Part shown: one piece after another, positions 19,000 through 28,165 of the stretch
Position numbering within the stretch: position 1 is the first letter of the stretch
How the letters are laid out: each line of letters starts with the position of its first letter
Origin: Halomonas alimentaria
Lineage (GTDB): Bacteria > Pseudomonadota > Gammaproteobacteria > Pseudomonadales > Halomonadaceae
Direction of reading: 5' to 3'
DNA length: 64,000 nt
Assembly (NCBI RefSeq): GCF_009902005.1
Contig: NZ_WUTT01000001.1
Location: 2,446,227-2,510,226 of the forward strand
Position numbers and translations under genes: made by a program
Notes under the pieces: model-generated
Databases searched by the model: none
Told to the model about the DNA's origin: nothing
What the model saw: the letters and a program-made list of their open reading frames with translations, nothing else

Positions 19000-19551
19000 A
19001 TGCTGAAACGACTCTTCGGCAAGCAGCCCATCGAGGTCTGGGTCATCAAGCAGGTCGACAGCGACCTGCTTCACCTGTGCGGGCGCGCCACCCTGCCCGC
19101 CAAGCCCAGCCGCAAGGCGGTGCTGGCAGCACTGGCCGGAACCGGGTACCAGGGCCCCGTCACCATGCTGGCGGGCGGAGCCGTGCTCAATGCCCGGCTC
19201 TTCCAGGCCCTGGTGCCGATCGACGAACTGCAGCTGCTCCCCGATGGCCAGGCGCGCTGGCGGGGGCGCGACTGGCAGCTCGCCCAGGCGCCCCAGCGCT
19301 GCTGGACCTATGAGGGCCGTCTGGTGGCCAGGCCGGACCCGCTGGGCGGTACAGGCGCCCTGGTCAGCGCCGAGGATGTCTCCGGCATCCGCCGCCAGGC
19401 GGAGCAGGAGGCACCCCGCCGGCCTGGGGAAGTAGTCTTTCGCCCCGAGAACCGCGCAGAGGATCACCCGCTGATCGCCTCCCGTGATGAGGGGGTGCCG
19501 CGTGCCCCACGCCCCAAGCCCGGATGGGAGCGCCGCGACGATGATGGCTGA
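19000..19551 (+). CDS. Hypothetical protein, no recognised domain
   Basis: 183 residues, not recognised. No signal peptide or membrane segment. The N-terminal half (MLKRLFGKQPIEVWVIKQVDSDLLHLCGR) is a mixed alpha/beta soluble sequence; the C-terminal third is Arg/Pro/Glu-rich and probably disordered (RRPGEVVFRPENRAEDH). The weak ribosome site and the 11-nt overlap with the following MFS gene suggest translational coupling. Codon use is like its neighbours, so I regard it as real. Confidence 0.65.
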   Translation: MLKRLFGKQPIEVWVIKQVDSDLLHLCGRATLPAKPSRKAVLAALAGTGYQGPVTMLAGGAVLNARLFQALVPIDELQLLPDGQARWRGRDWQLAQAPQRCWTYEGRLVARPDPLGGTGALVSAEDVSGIRRQAEQEAPRRPGEVVFRPENRAEDHPLIASRDEGVPRAPRPKPGWERRDDDG

Positions 19552-20749
19552 GCGCACACCGAAGGCCAGCCTGGCCCTGTTCATTGCCCTGATGGTGCTG
19601 GTGGGACTTAACCTGCGCCCCGCCCTCTCTTCCCTGGCGCCGGTACTGACCCGCATCCAGCAGGAGACCGGGCTCTCGCCGCTGGCCATCGGCGCCCTCA
19701 CCACCCTTCCCGTGCTCTGCCTGGGGCTGTTCGCCCCTCTGGCCCCCTGGCTGGCCAAGCGCCTCGGGCCCGAGCGGGCCCTGGCCGCCGGCCTGATGCT
19801 GCTGGCCGCAGGCTTGCTGCTGCGCGGCGTGCCGCTGATCACCACCCTGTTCATCGGAACCCTGATGGTCGGCGCCGCCATCGGCGTGGCCGGTACCCTG
19901 CTGCCGGCCCTGGTCAAGCGCGAACTGCCCGCCGGGGCCGACCTGATGACCGGTGTCTACACCATGGCGCTGTGCCTGGGCGGCGCCCTGGGGGCGGGGC
20001 TGAGCATTCCCCTGGCCGACTGGCTGGGAGCCTGGCACCTGGGGCTGGCCAGCTGGTCGCTGCTGGCCCTCATCGCCCTGCTGGCCTGGCTGGCGCTGGC
20101 TCCCCACCGCGACGAGGCGGCGCTGCCCGGGGGCGGCGGCTCGATGCGCTCGGTGCTGGGCCAGCCCCTGGCCTGGCAGGTCATGCTGCTGATGGGGCTG
20201 CAGTCGTCGCTGGCCTATATCGTCTTCGGCTGGCTGCCCACCCTACTGGTGGCCCGCGGCTATGGCGAGGCCGAGGCGGGCTGGATGATGGGTGCCTCGG
20301 TGATGGTGCAGCTGCCCGCCGCCCTCGCCGCGCCCTGGCTGGCGCGCCTGGGTCGGGACCAGCGGCCTGCCCTGCTCTGTGTGCTGACCCTAAGCGCCAC
20401 GGGATTCTGGCTGCTGCTCCAGGCCACGCCCTCGCTGCGCTGGCTCGGCGTGATCCTCCTCGGCCTGGGCCAGGGAGGCAGTTTCAGCATGGCGCTGACG
20501 CTGATCGTGCTGCGTACCGGTAACTCGCGCCTGGCCGGAAAACTCTCCGGGCTGGCCCAGGGCGGTGGCTACACCCTGGCCGCCATGGGCCCGCTGGGCG
20601 TGGGCGTGATGCTCCAGTTAGGCCTGGGCCTCACCGCCATCACAAGCGTGCTGGTGACGATCTGCGCCCTCGCCGCCGGCTTCGCGCTGTTTGCCGGACG
20701 CAACCGCCGCCTGGAGATCGACGATGGCGGGAAGGTGGTGACCCGCTAG
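19541..20749 (+). CDS. MFS transporter of the CynX/NimT family
   Basis: 402 residues from the ATG at 19541 (or 19544), overlapping the previous gene. Twelve hydrophobic segments of a major facilitator are visible. LVGLNLRPALSSLAPVLTRIQQETGLS at the N terminus is the signature of the cyanate/nitroimidazole (CynX/NimT/YycB) carrier group. Substrate is unknown. No cyanase or related enzyme lies nearby. Immediately downstream is the rne remnant, so the 3' flank of this gene is at a probable rearrangement junction. Confidence 0.85.
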   Translation: MMAERTPKASLALFIALMVLVGLNLRPALSSLAPVLTRIQQETGLSPLAIGALTTLPVLCLGLFAPLAPWLAKRLGPERALAAGLMLLAAGLLLRGVPLITTLFIGTLMVGAAIGVAGTLLPALVKRELPAGADLMTGVYTMALCLGGALGAGLSIPLADWLGAWHLGLASWSLLALIALLAWLALAPHRDEAALPGGGGSMRSVLGQPLAWQVMLLMGLQSSLAYIVFGWLPTLLVARGYGEAEAGWMMGASVMVQLPAALAAPWLARLGRDQRPALLCVLTLSATGFWLLLQATPSLRWLGVILLGLGQGGSFSMALTLIVLRTGNSRLAGKLSGLAQGGGYTLAAMGPLGVGVMLQLGLGLTAITSVLVTICALAAGFALFAGRNRRLEIDDGGKVVTR

Positions 20750-20808
20750 CGCCTCCCGCACCGGGTCAATGCCGGAATGCCGCCCCACCGCTAGTGTGGC
20801 GATTCTCA

Positions 20809-20820
20809 AGTTCGCATAAT
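20809..20820 (+). other. XerC-arm-like sequence at the rne-remnant junction
   Basis: AGTTCGCATAAT (20809-20820) fits the XerC-binding arm of gammaproteobacterial dif sites, as I remember the consensus (RNTKCGCATAA). The expected XerD arm (TTATGTTAAAT-like) is not present on its right. By base composition one such match is expected about every second window of this size by chance. It is listed because it lies exactly between the MFS gene and the truncated rne-like frame. Confidence 0.25.
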
Positions 20821-20823
20821 TAA

Positions 20824-21453
20824 TCTGGCTTGTCGGTGCGTCGATCAAGAGCTGACGCTGCTCGACCCAAGCCCGAGGCCCCCAAGGCCGAAGCCCCGAA
20901 GGCAGAGGCCAAGCCCGAAGCGCCCAAGGCCGAAGCCCCTAAGGCAGAGCCCAAGCCCGAAGCGCCCAAGGCCGAAGCACCCAAGGCAGAGCCCAAGCCC
21001 GAGGCACCCAAGGCTGAAGCCCCGAAGGCAGAGCCCAAGCCCGAGGCAACCAAGGCCGAAGCTCCCAAGGCAGAAGCCAAGCCCGAGGCACCCAAGGCTG
21101 AAGCACCGAAGGCAGAGCCCAAGGCCGAGGCTCCCAAGGCAGAAGCACCGAAGGCAGAGCCCAAGGCCGAGGCTCCCAAGGCAGAAGCCAAGCCCGAGGT
21201 AACCAAGGCCGAAGCCCCGAAGGCAGAGTCCAAGCCCGAGGCGCCCAAGGCCGAAGCACCGAAGGCAGAGCCCAAGCCCGAGGCACCCAAGGCCGAAGCC
21301 CCGAAGGCAGAGCCCAAGCCCGAGGCGCCAAAGGCCGAAGAGCCCAAGGCCGAGAGCCGTGCCAGCCGCCGTCGCCGCCGTGCCCACAACGACCCGCGGG
21401 AGATCCGCCGTCGTGAGCAGGAGGCCAAGGCCCAGGAAAACCAGCAGCGCTAG
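20824..21453 (+). pseudogene. rne: RNase E C-terminal remnant with 42-bp (14-residue) repeats
   Basis: The frame is open from 20824, just after an in-frame TAA (20821-20823), to a TAG at 21451-21453; the only start-like codon is a TTG at 20830, without a ribosome site. Twelve units of a 14-residue Lys/Pro/Glu/Ala repeat (consensus xKPEAPKAEAPKAE, one unit shortened to 9) are followed by ASRRRRRAHNDPREIRRRE. That basic NDPRE tail resembles the C terminus of Pseudomonas/Halomonas RNase E, and rne is convergent to murB in Pseudomonas, exactly this position. The catalytic N-terminal half of about 500 residues is absent, and an MFS gene occupies the site. I infer a detached or duplicated 3' end of rne. 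A genuine small TTG-started protein is the alternative. Confidence 0.55.
20866..21354 (+). repeat. Tandem 42-bp coding repeat (about 12 units)
   Basis: Eleven 42-bp units and one 27-bp partial unit encode the Lys/Pro/Glu/Ala repeat of the rne remnant. Units differ by silent and conservative changes (Pro/Ala/Ser at position 1; KAE for KPE in two units; EVT or EAT for EAP in two), so they are not freshly amplified. The periodicity creates long open antisense frames here that are not genes. Confidence 0.9.
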
Positions 21454-21496
21454 GCGGGTCAAAGGCGGAGCCGAGGCTCCGCTTTCCCCCCCACCA

Positions 21497-21534
21497 ACGA
21501 CAGCGCCCGCAGCCTTGGCTGCGGGCGCTGTCGT
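21497..21534. terminator. Bidirectional intrinsic terminator between rne remnant and murB
   Basis: A perfect 16-bp stem: ACGACAGCGCCCGCAG (21497-21512) with its complement at 21519-21534, 6-nt loop, followed by TTATTG. The structure serves both convergent genes. Its survival in front of the rne-like tail supports the view that the 3' end of the rne transcription unit is original to this site. Confidence 0.85.
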
Positions 21535-21558
21535 TTATTGCTCTCGGCCAGGGAGCTC

Positions 21559-22578
21559 TCAGGGGCTCTCGCTGGCCAGCCGTGGCTCGCGCTCCAGTAA
21601 CACACCGAAGCGCTCGCGCACGCTATCGGCGACACGCCCGGCAAACTCCAGCAGCTCCTCGGCACTGCCGCCACCGAAGTGGACCAGCACCAGTGCCTGG
21701 CGCTCGTGCACGCCGAAATGCCCCTCTCGCCAGCCCTTCAGGCCACAGCGGTCGATCAGCCAGCCGGCGGCCAGCTTGACGCGGCCATCCGGCTGGGGGA
21801 AGTGCGGCATCTCGGGAAACTCGGCCAGCAGGCGCTCGGCCAGTTCGACCGCTACCAGCGGGTTCTTGAAGAAGCTGCCGGCATTGCCCAGCAGTGCGGG
21901 GTCGGGCAGCTTCTCGCGGCGGATGGCACACACCGCCTCGGCCACCTCGAGGGCGGTGGGCGATGCCCCCGTGCGGCTCGCGAGATCACCATAGCCGAGG
22001 CGCGGCTGCGCCAGGCGAGAGACACGCAACACCAGCCGGGTAATCACTACGCGTCCCGCCAGTGCTCCCTTGAAGACGCTGTCGCGATAACCGAAGGCGC
22101 ACTCACTCGGCGAGAGCACCGCCTCACGCCCATCGTCGAGATGGATCAGGTGCACCGCCTCGATGACATCGCTCAGTTCCACGCCGTAGGCGCCGATATT
22201 CTGGATCGGTGCGGCGCCGCAATGGCCGGGAATCAACGCCAGGTTCTCGGTACCCCAAAGGCCAGCGGCGGCCAGCGCCATGACCAGCTCGTGCCAGTTC
22301 ACCCCGGCCTCGGCATGGACCAGCACCGCGCCCTCCTCGCCCTCCTCCTGCCACCAGTCGGCCATGGCCGGCTGAATAACCAGGCCCGGCAGGCGTGCTG
22401 GCAGGATCAGGTTGCTGCCGCCGCCCAGCAGGGTCAGCGGCCAGTCATGCGCGCGCGCCTCGGCCAGCGCTTCTCCGAGCTGCGCGACGCTACCCGGTGC
22501 GATAAAGCGTTCGGCCACACAGGGCAGGCCCAGGGTATTGGCCTGGCTCAGGTCGTGGTTGCGCTGGATCGACGCCAT
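21559..22578 (-). CDS. murB: UDP-N-acetylenolpyruvoylglucosamine reductase
   Basis: 339 residues. MurB reduces enolpyruvyl-UDP-GlcNAc to UDP-MurNAc in peptidoglycan synthesis, cytoplasmic, FAD-dependent. FAD-binding LLGGGSNLIL is near residue 50, then IPGHCGAAPIQNIGAYG and the type I (E. coli-like) FGYRDSVFK region, with the catalytic Ser in NAGSFFKNP. Family members usually have Val where this has Cys in PGxxG. The start overlaps the ptp stop (TGATG). Confidence 0.95.
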   Translation of the reverse strand: MASIQRNHDLSQANTLGLPCVAERFIAPGSVAQLGEALAEARAHDWPLTLLGGGSNLILPARLPGLVIQPAMADWWQEEGEEGAVLVHAEAGVNWHELVMALAAAGLWGTENLALIPGHCGAAPIQNIGAYGVELSDVIEAVHLIHLDDGREAVLSPSECAFGYRDSVFKGALAGRVVITRLVLRVSRLAQPRLGYGDLASRTGASPTALEVAEAVCAIRREKLPDPALLGNAGSFFKNPLVAVELAERLLAEFPEMPHFPQPDGRVKLAAGWLIDRCGLKGWREGHFGVHERQALVLVHFGGGSAEELLEFAGRVADSVRERFGVLLEREPRLASESP

Positions 22579-23057
22579 CAGCGCGGCGTCTCCAGGCGCA
22601 CGGCGATCTCCTCCAGCAGCCCGTCGGCGGCTCGCTCGACCAGGTCGAGGACCTCCTCGAAGCCATCCTCGCCGCCATAGTAGGGGTCGGGGACGGCGGT
22701 GTCCGGCAGGTCGGCGAACTCGAGGAAGAGTCCCATATGGACGTCGAGGTCGTCGGGCGCCTGTTCATGCATCGCCTGCAGGTTATCGTGGTCCATGGCC
22801 AGCAGATAATCGAAGGCATGGAAGTCGGCGGCGTCCAGCTGCCGGGCGCGCAGCGCCGAGAGGTCGATGCCGCGCCGGGCGGCCGCCTCCCGGGCGCGCT
22901 GATCCGGCGCCTTGCCGACATGCCAGGGGCCGATGCCACAGGAGTCGACCGCGACCCGGTGGGCCAGGCCACGCTCCTCGAGCTTGCGGCGAAAGACCCC
23001 CTCTGCGGTGGGAGAGCGGCAGATATTGCCCAGACAGGCGAACAGCACACGCATCAA
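22578..23057 (-). CDS. Low-molecular-weight protein tyrosine phosphatase
   Basis: 159 residues. The P-loop [14 protein letters not shown] (CxxxxxRS, nucleophile at the N terminus) and the general-acid segment DPYYGG identify a LMW-PTP. The same gene sits between murB and kdsB in Pseudomonas. Start at 23057 overlaps kdsB by 4 nt. The substrate is unknown; LMW-PTPs often act on tyrosine kinases of polysaccharide export, but none is seen here. Confidence 0.9.
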   Translation of the reverse strand: MMRVLFACLGNICRSPTAEGVFRRKLEERGLAHRVAVDSCGIGPWHVGKAPDQRAREAAARRGIDLSALRARQLDAADFHAFDYLLAMDHDNLQAMHEQAPDDLDVHMGLFLEFADLPDTAVPDPYYGGEDGFEEVLDLVERAADGLLEEIAVRLETPR

Positions 23058-23860
23058 TGGCCTCCCGATTCAGCGTCGTCGGTAGTCAGCAGGGCCCGCA
23101 CACGGGCCAGGTCCTCGGCGGTGTCCACTCCCGCGGGATGGGGCTCCCGGGCCAGCGCCACCTGGATGGCGTGGCCATGGTGCAGCGCACGCAGCTGTTC
23201 GAGATGCTCCAGGCGCTCCAGGGGCGACGGCAACCAATCGCGGTACTCGGCGAGAAAGCCGGCGCGGTAGGCATAGAGGCCGATATGGCGCAGCCAGGCA
23301 TCGGTCTCGAGCCACTCGGGCCGCGTGGCGAAGGCATCGCGATCCCATGGGATGGGTGCCCGGGAGAAGTAGAGGGCGCGGCCATCCAGGGCGCGTACCA
23401 CCTTGACCACGTTGGGGTTGAACAGTGACTCCACCTCGCCGATCGGCTCGGCCAGGGTGGCGATGGAAGCCCCGGGATCATCGAACAGTCGCTCGGCGAC
23501 CTGATCAATCAGCGCCGGGGGGATCAGCGGCTCGTCGCCCTGGACGTTGACCAGTACGGCATCGTCATCGAGCCCCAAGCGCTCGGCGACCTCGGCCAGT
23601 CGGTCGGTGCCGGAGGGGTGGTCCGCGCGGGTCATCACCACCTCCGCTCCCAGCGGCGCCATGGCCTGCTCGATACGCGGATCGTCGGTGGCCACCACCA
23701 CCCGAGTCGCCCCGCTCTCCCTGGCACGTCGCCAGACGTGGGCCAGCATCGGCTCACCGGCGATCTCGGCCAGCGGCTTGCCGGGCAGCCGTGACGAGGC
23801 GAAGCGTGCCGGGATGACCGCGATGAACTCCCTTCGATTTTTCCCCGTCCCCTCCGCCAT
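23054..23860 (-). CDS. kdsB: 3-deoxy-manno-octulosonate cytidylyltransferase
   Basis: 268 residues. It activates Kdo to CMP-Kdo for lipid A-core assembly. [23 protein letters not shown] near the N terminus is the nucleotide-binding signature; [10 protein letters not shown] and [15 protein letters not shown] are KdsB-specific. The start overlaps the trm112 stop (TGATG). The C-terminal [13 protein letters not shown] is as expected. Confidence 0.95.
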   Translation of the reverse strand: MAEGTGKNRREFIAVIPARFASSRLPGKPLAEIAGEPMLAHVWRRARESGATRVVVATDDPRIEQAMAPLGAEVVMTRADHPSGTDRLAEVAERLGLDDDAVLVNVQGDEPLIPPALIDQVAERLFDDPGASIATLAEPIGEVESLFNPNVVKVVRALDGRALYFSRAPIPWDRDAFATRPEWLETDAWLRHIGLYAYRAGFLAEYRDWLPSPLERLEHLEQLRALHHGHAIQVALAREPHPAGVDTAEDLARVRALLTTDDAESGGH

Positions 23861-24069
23861 CAGGCCTCTCCCGTGCGTCCGGGCGAGTCATGCAGCTTCT
23901 CGTCGACGGTGAGCTGTCGCGCCTCCTCGGCCAGCATCACAGGAATGCCATCGCGGACCGGATAGGCCAGGCCATCGAAGAGGCAGTGCAGTTCATCGGC
24001 CTCGCGGTGGTACTTGAGCTTGCCCTTGCACAGCGGGCAGACCAGCATGGCCAGCAGTTCCTTGTCCAT
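23860..24069 (-). CDS. Trm112 family protein (YcaR-like)
   Basis: 69 residues from the ATG at 24069 ([18 protein letters not shown]) with a GTGAGGTG ribosome site; an upstream in-frame extension is unlikely. A small zinc-ribbon-like protein with CPLC and a later HC. Such proteins are routinely encoded between lpxK and kdsB; their function in bacteria is not settled. TGATG overlap with kdsB. Confidence 0.9.
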   Translation of the reverse strand: MDKELLAMLVCPLCKGKLKYHREADELHCLFDGLAYPVRDGIPVMLAEEARQLTVDEKLHDSPGRTGEA

Positions 24070-24079
24070 CGTATTCACC

Positions 24080-25147
24080 TCACTTCGGGGGATGAGCCGG
24101 CATCTCGCCGGCTCGCGAATTCGTGTCATCGTTCCCGGGCACCCGACGAGCCCTCAGCGCCGTCAGGCGCTCGTCGAGCCAGGCGACAAAGGCAGGCTCG
24201 GGAGCGGCCTCCACTTCCAGCACCCAGCTCTCCCCGGGGGCCAGGTCACGGCACTTGACGGCATCCTTGGCGGTCATCACCAGCGGCCGATGATCGGCGA
24301 AGCGCAGCTCATCGGCACGGAAGGCATGATGGTCACCGAAGGGGTGGGGCATCACTTCGATGCCGAGCCCCTCGAGGGTCTCGAAGAAGCGTTCCGGTCG
24401 GCCGATGCCGGCCACGGCATGCACCGGCCCCGCGAAGGGTGGCGCCGCGATGGGGTAGCGCCGGCCATCGCCAAGGCGACGCCAGGCAGATGGCACCAGC
24501 GTCATGCGCCGGGCGGCCACGGGCAGAGTGCGCTGCGCTTCGCCGTTGACCAGGGTGGCATCCACGCTCTCCAGCCGCGACAGGGGTTCGCGCAGTGGTC
24601 CCACCGGCAGGCAGCGACCATTGCCGAAGCCCCGCGCACCATCCACCACTACCAGCTCCAGGTCGCGGGCCAGTGCCAGGTGCTGCAGGCCATCGTCGCT
24701 GACCAGGATATCGCAGCCGGCCTCCAGCAGCCGGCGAGCGCCGCGCGGACGGTCGGGGTCCACCACCACCGGCACCCCGCTCTGGTCGGCCAGCATGCGC
24801 GGCTCGTCACCGCAGGCCGCGGCCGGTGTCGAGGGCTCCACCAGCAGCGGATAGTCGGCGCACTTGCCGCCATAGCCCCGCGACAGGATACCCGGCCGCC
24901 AGCCGCGCTCGGCCAGGTGCTCCACCAGCCAGGCCACCAGCGGCGACTTGCCGGTGCCGCCCAGGGTCAGGTTACCGACCACGATAACCGGCACCGGCGC
25001 CCGCCATGCCTGGCGGCGCCCGCTGGCATAGGCAGCGACGCGACGCCGCACCGCCCAGCGGTAGAGCGCCTCCAGCGGGCGCAGCAGCCCCAGCCAGGCA
25101 TCCCCCCGGTAGGCGGCGGTCAGCCAGCGCTCGCCCAGCCCGCTCAT
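24080..25147 (-). CDS. lpxK: Tetraacyldisaccharide 4'-kinase
   Basis: 355 residues from the ATG at 25147 ([13 protein letters not shown]). LpxK phosphorylates the lipid A disaccharide at the inner membrane. Walker [13 protein letters not shown] lies near residue 60, and [11 protein letters not shown] carries the catalytic Asp region. It is followed by trm112 after 10 nt and preceded by msbA, whose stop lies 76 nt upstream. Length is normal (about 330 aa) plus a short C-terminal tail. Confidence 0.95.
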   Translation of the reverse strand: MSGLGERWLTAAYRGDAWLGLLRPLEALYRWAVRRRVAAYASGRRQAWRAPVPVIVVGNLTLGGTGKSPLVAWLVEHLAERGWRPGILSRGYGGKCADYPLLVEPSTPAAACGDEPRMLADQSGVPVVVDPDRPRGARRLLEAGCDILVSDDGLQHLALARDLELVVVDGARGFGNGRCLPVGPLREPLSRLESVDATLVNGEAQRTLPVAARRMTLVPSAWRRLGDGRRYPIAAPPFAGPVHAVAGIGRPERFFETLEGLGIEVMPHPFGDHHAFRADELRFADHRPLVMTAKDAVKCRDLAPGESWVLEVEAAPEPAFVAWLDERLTALRARRVPGNDDTNSRAGEMPAHPPK

Positions 25148-25223
25148 GCCGGCCTGGACTTCCGGCAGCGCAGGCGATGCTGCGCCGCGGCCAGGGTCGC
25201 CATCCCGACTGCCTGCCTGCGCT

Positions 25224-26996
25224 TCATCCCGGGTCCGCCTCCTGGAACTGCAGGCGATGCAGCGCCGCATAGGCACCATCACGGGCCAGCAGCTCGGCAT
25301 GGCTGCCCTGCTCGATGATCTCGCCCTGCTCCATGACCAGGATGCGATCGGCGCGCTCGATGGTGGAGAGGCGGTGGGCGATCACCAGGGTGGTGCGCCC
25401 CTTGCAGACCTCTTCCAGTGCCGCCTGGATATGGCGTTCGGACTCGGTATCCAGAGCCGAGGTGGCCTCGTCGAGGATCAGCAGCGGCGCATCCTTGAAG
25501 ATCGCCCGGGCGATGGCCAGGCGCTGACGCTGCCCGCCGGAGAGCATCACGCCGTTGTCACCGACCAGCGTCGCATAGCCCTGGGGCAGGCGCTCGATGA
25601 ACTCATGGGCATGGGCGGAGCGGGCCGCCGCCTCGATGGCTGCCGGATCGGCGTCGTCCACGCCGTAGGCGATATTGTCGGCAATGCTCGAATTGAACAG
25701 GGTCACCTGCTGGGAGACCAGGGCGATCTGGCGGCGCAGCGGCGCTAGCCGATAGTCATCCAGCGGCACATCGTCGATCAGCACGCGCCCGGCACTGGGA
25801 CGATAGAAGCGCGGCAGCAGGCCGACCAGCGTCGACTTGCCGCTGCCCGAGCGCCCGACGATCGCCACCATCTCGCCCTCGGCCACCTCAAGGTCGATGC
25901 CCTTGAGCACCTCCGGCTGGCCATCGGCATAGCGGAAGGCGACCCCCTCCAGGGTCACGCGACCGGCAAGTCGCGAGGGCTCGTAGGTACCCTCGTCGCG
26001 CTCGGGAGGCTGCTCGAGCAGCCCGAACAGCTCCGACGAGGCGGCCAGGCCCTTCTGGATCTCGCTGTTGATCTCGGTCAGCTGACGCACCGGCTTGGCC
26101 ATCAGCGAGGCGGCGGTGATGAAGGCCACGAACTCGCCGGCGGTCATGTCGGCCATCAGCGCCGGCGACATGGCCAGCCACACCAGTACCGCCAGGGCCA
26201 GGGCCACCAGCAGCTGGATCACCGGGGTACTGACCGCCTTGGTCAGCGCCTCCTTCAGGCTCTGCTGGCGGTTGTAGTCGCTGGCCGCCGCGAAGCGGGC
26301 CTTCTCGAACTCCTCGGCGCCGTGGGTGCGCACCACCCGGTAGCCGGAGAGCGCCTCGGAGGCGACGTGGGTGACCTCTCCCATGGAGGCCTGGATGCGC
26401 CCCGAGATACGCCGGAAGCGCTTGCTGGTATAGCTCACCACCCCGCCGATCAGCGGGGTGACCGCCAGGAACAGCAGCGTCAGCATCCAGTTGGTCCACA
26501 GCAGGTAGCTGACCAGGCCGATCACGAAGAGACCCTCGCGCAACAGGATGGTCAGTGCCTTGGTGGCCGCCCCGGTGACCTGCTCCACGTGGTAGGTGAC
26601 CCGCGAGATCAGGTGGCCGCTGGAGTGGTTGTCGAAGAAGCGCCCCGGCAGATGCAGCATATGGTTGAAGACATCGCAGCGCAGCGCGTGGACCACGTTA
26701 CGCGCCACGTTGCTCATGTAGTAGGTGCCGAGAAAGGTACCCAGCCCCCGGGCGGCGAACATGCCCACCACGAACAGCGGCAGGAACAGCCGAAAGGCGG
26801 CGTCGGGCTCCTGGATGCCGTCGATCAGGCGCTTCATCATCTCCGCCAGGGCGGTGCTGGAGGCGGCATAGATGGCATAGCCGAAGATGGCCAGGGCGAA
26901 GGAGCGCCAGTAGGGGCGCACATAGCCCAGCAGGCGGCGATAGAGCGTCACGCCCGACTGCCGGGAAGCGTGTTGGGAAGTCCCGATGGGGGTCAC
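25224..26996 (-). CDS. msbA: MsbA, lipid A flippase ABC transporter
   Basis: 590 residues. An N-terminal six-helix domain (about residues 20-320) is fused to an ATPase with Walker A GRSGSGKST, signature LSGGQRQRLAIARA and Walker B LLILDEATSALD. It flips lipid A-core across the inner membrane, fitting the adjacent lpxK and kdsB. The first codons overlap exbD by 4 nt. Confidence 0.94.
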   Translation of the reverse strand: MTPIGTSQHASRQSGVTLYRRLLGYVRPYWRSFALAIFGYAIYAASSTALAEMMKRLIDGIQEPDAAFRLFLPLFVVGMFAARGLGTFLGTYYMSNVARNVVHALRCDVFNHMLHLPGRFFDNHSSGHLISRVTYHVEQVTGAATKALTILLREGLFVIGLVSYLLWTNWMLTLLFLAVTPLIGGVVSYTSKRFRRISGRIQASMGEVTHVASEALSGYRVVRTHGAEEFEKARFAAASDYNRQQSLKEALTKAVSTPVIQLLVALALAVLVWLAMSPALMADMTAGEFVAFITAASLMAKPVRQLTEINSEIQKGLAASSELFGLLEQPPERDEGTYEPSRLAGRVTLEGVAFRYADGQPEVLKGIDLEVAEGEMVAIVGRSGSGKSTLVGLLPRFYRPSAGRVLIDDVPLDDYRLAPLRRQIALVSQQVTLFNSSIADNIAYGVDDADPAAIEAAARSAHAHEFIERLPQGYATLVGDNGVMLSGGQRQRLAIARAIFKDAPLLILDEATSALDTESERHIQAALEEVCKGRTTLVIAHRLSTIERADRILVMEQGEIIEQGSHAELLARDGAYAALHRLQFQEADPG

Positions 26997-27430
26997 GGCG
27001 TCTCCGCTGGTCTGGGAAAGGAATCGCTCGACGAACTCTCGGTAGTCGCTATCCGCACGCGCTGGATACCCTGCTGTCCGGCCTGGTCGAGGGCACGCAC
27101 CACATCCGCATGGCGGGCTTGGGCATCGGCCTCCACCACCAGGCCATGCTCGCGGGCCTGCTCCGCTTCGGCGGCCAGCGCCGCACCCAGCGACTCGGGG
27201 GCCAGTTCACGCCCTGCCAGCCGATAGACGCCCTCGGCGGTGACCACCAGGGTCACCGGCGACGGCTCGGCGGCGACGCCACTGACCGACTCCGGCAGGG
27301 TGAGTTCGAGCGCCTGCCGGGTCTCGAAGGTGGTGGAGACCATGAAGAAGATCAGCAGCAGGAACACCACATCGATCAGCGGGGTGAGATTCACCTCCAC
27401 CGGGTCACGGCGGCGCCGGGGGAACCTCAC
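26993..27430 (-). CDS. exbD: ExbD/TolR family biopolymer transport protein
   Basis: 145 residues, one N-terminal membrane helix (VNLTPLIDVVFLLLIFFMVSTTF) with the conserved proton-path Asp in PLIDVVF, followed by a periplasmic domain. Works with ExbB/TolQ to transduce proton-motive force. It is linked to msbA and lpxK, as in Pseudomonas, not to a tonB gene, so the energised partner is unknown. A Ser-rich tail (TTESSSSDSF) is unusual. Confidence 0.9.
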   Translation of the reverse strand: MRFPRRRRDPVEVNLTPLIDVVFLLLIFFMVSTTFETRQALELTLPESVSGVAAEPSPVTLVVTAEGVYRLAGRELAPESLGAALAAEAEQAREHGLVVEADAQARHADVVRALDQAGQQGIQRVRIATTESSSSDSFPRPAETP

Positions 27431-28125
27431 GGGCGCTTCACCTCAGGAGCGAGCCGACCATCGGCCTCGACGCGCTCGGCGTCCCGGGCCGGCTCCTGGC
27501 GCTCGGCCAGCGTGAGATCGTCGCCATAGTGGGCCAGGAACTCCACCACCTGGCCGGCCTGCTCCTCCATGCGTACGGTGATATCCTCGACACGCCGCTG
27601 AAAGTAGCGGTGGAACATCAGCGCGGGAATGGCCACGGTGAGACCCGCCGCGGTGGTCACCAGGGCCTGGGAGATGCCGCCGGCCAGCTCACCCGCACGG
27701 CTCGCCCCTTCCGCCGACACGATCACCGCGAATACCTCGATCATGCCCACCACGGTGCCCAGCAGGCCGATCAATGGGGCGATGGCGGCGATGGTGCCCA
27801 GCGGGCTGAGGAAGCGTTCCATGTCGTGAATCACCGCGGTGGCGGCCTCGGTCAGGCGCGCCCTCACCTGCTCGTGGCCGAGCCGGGCATTGCGCAGCCC
27901 GGCGGCCAGCACCCCGCCCAGCGGCGAGTGACTCTCCAGCCAGTAGAGATTGACCTGGCCGCGGGTGATCAGGGTGCACACCTCCTGGCCCAGCCCGCGC
28001 GGGGCGATGCGCCCGGCGCGCAGGGTCCACAGGCGCTCGATGATGATCACCGTGGCCAGCAGCGAGCAGCCGAGCAGCGGCAGCATCAGCCAGCCCCCGG
28101 CGATCAGGGCCTCCATCATGTCCAT
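27427..28125 (-). CDS. exbB: ExbB/TolQ family proton channel protein
   Basis: 232 residues from the ATG at 28125, with GGAGAGGA 7 nt upstream; a GTG two codons earlier is too near the ribosome site. Three membrane helices are visible (WLMLPLLGCSLLATVIIIERL; LGTIAAIAPLIGLLGTVVGMI; ALVTTAAGLTVAIPALMFHRY), with the MotA/TolQ/ExbB signature in the last two. Partner of ExbD, with 4-nt overlap. Confidence 0.92.
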   Translation of the reverse strand: MDMMEALIAGGWLMLPLLGCSLLATVIIIERLWTLRAGRIAPRGLGQEVCTLITRGQVNLYWLESHSPLGGVLAAGLRNARLGHEQVRARLTEAATAVIHDMERFLSPLGTIAAIAPLIGLLGTVVGMIEVFAVIVSAEGASRAGELAGGISQALVTTAAGLTVAIPALMFHRYFQRRVEDITVRMEEQAGQVVEFLAHYGDDLTLAERQEPARDAERVEADGRLAPEVKRP

Positions 28126-28165
28126 GCGCACATCCTCTCCGGTGGCCGCGGGAGTCCAGCCGCGT

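Noticed and set aside
20866..21354. CRISPR array
   Set aside because: Repeats are contiguous 42-bp coding units without unique spacers, and no cas genes are near.
20820..21462. Antisense frames of about 200 residues (Gly/Ala/Ser/Leu-rich) over the 42-bp repeats
   Set aside because: A 42-bp repeat keeps every frame free of stops; these are periodic artefacts.
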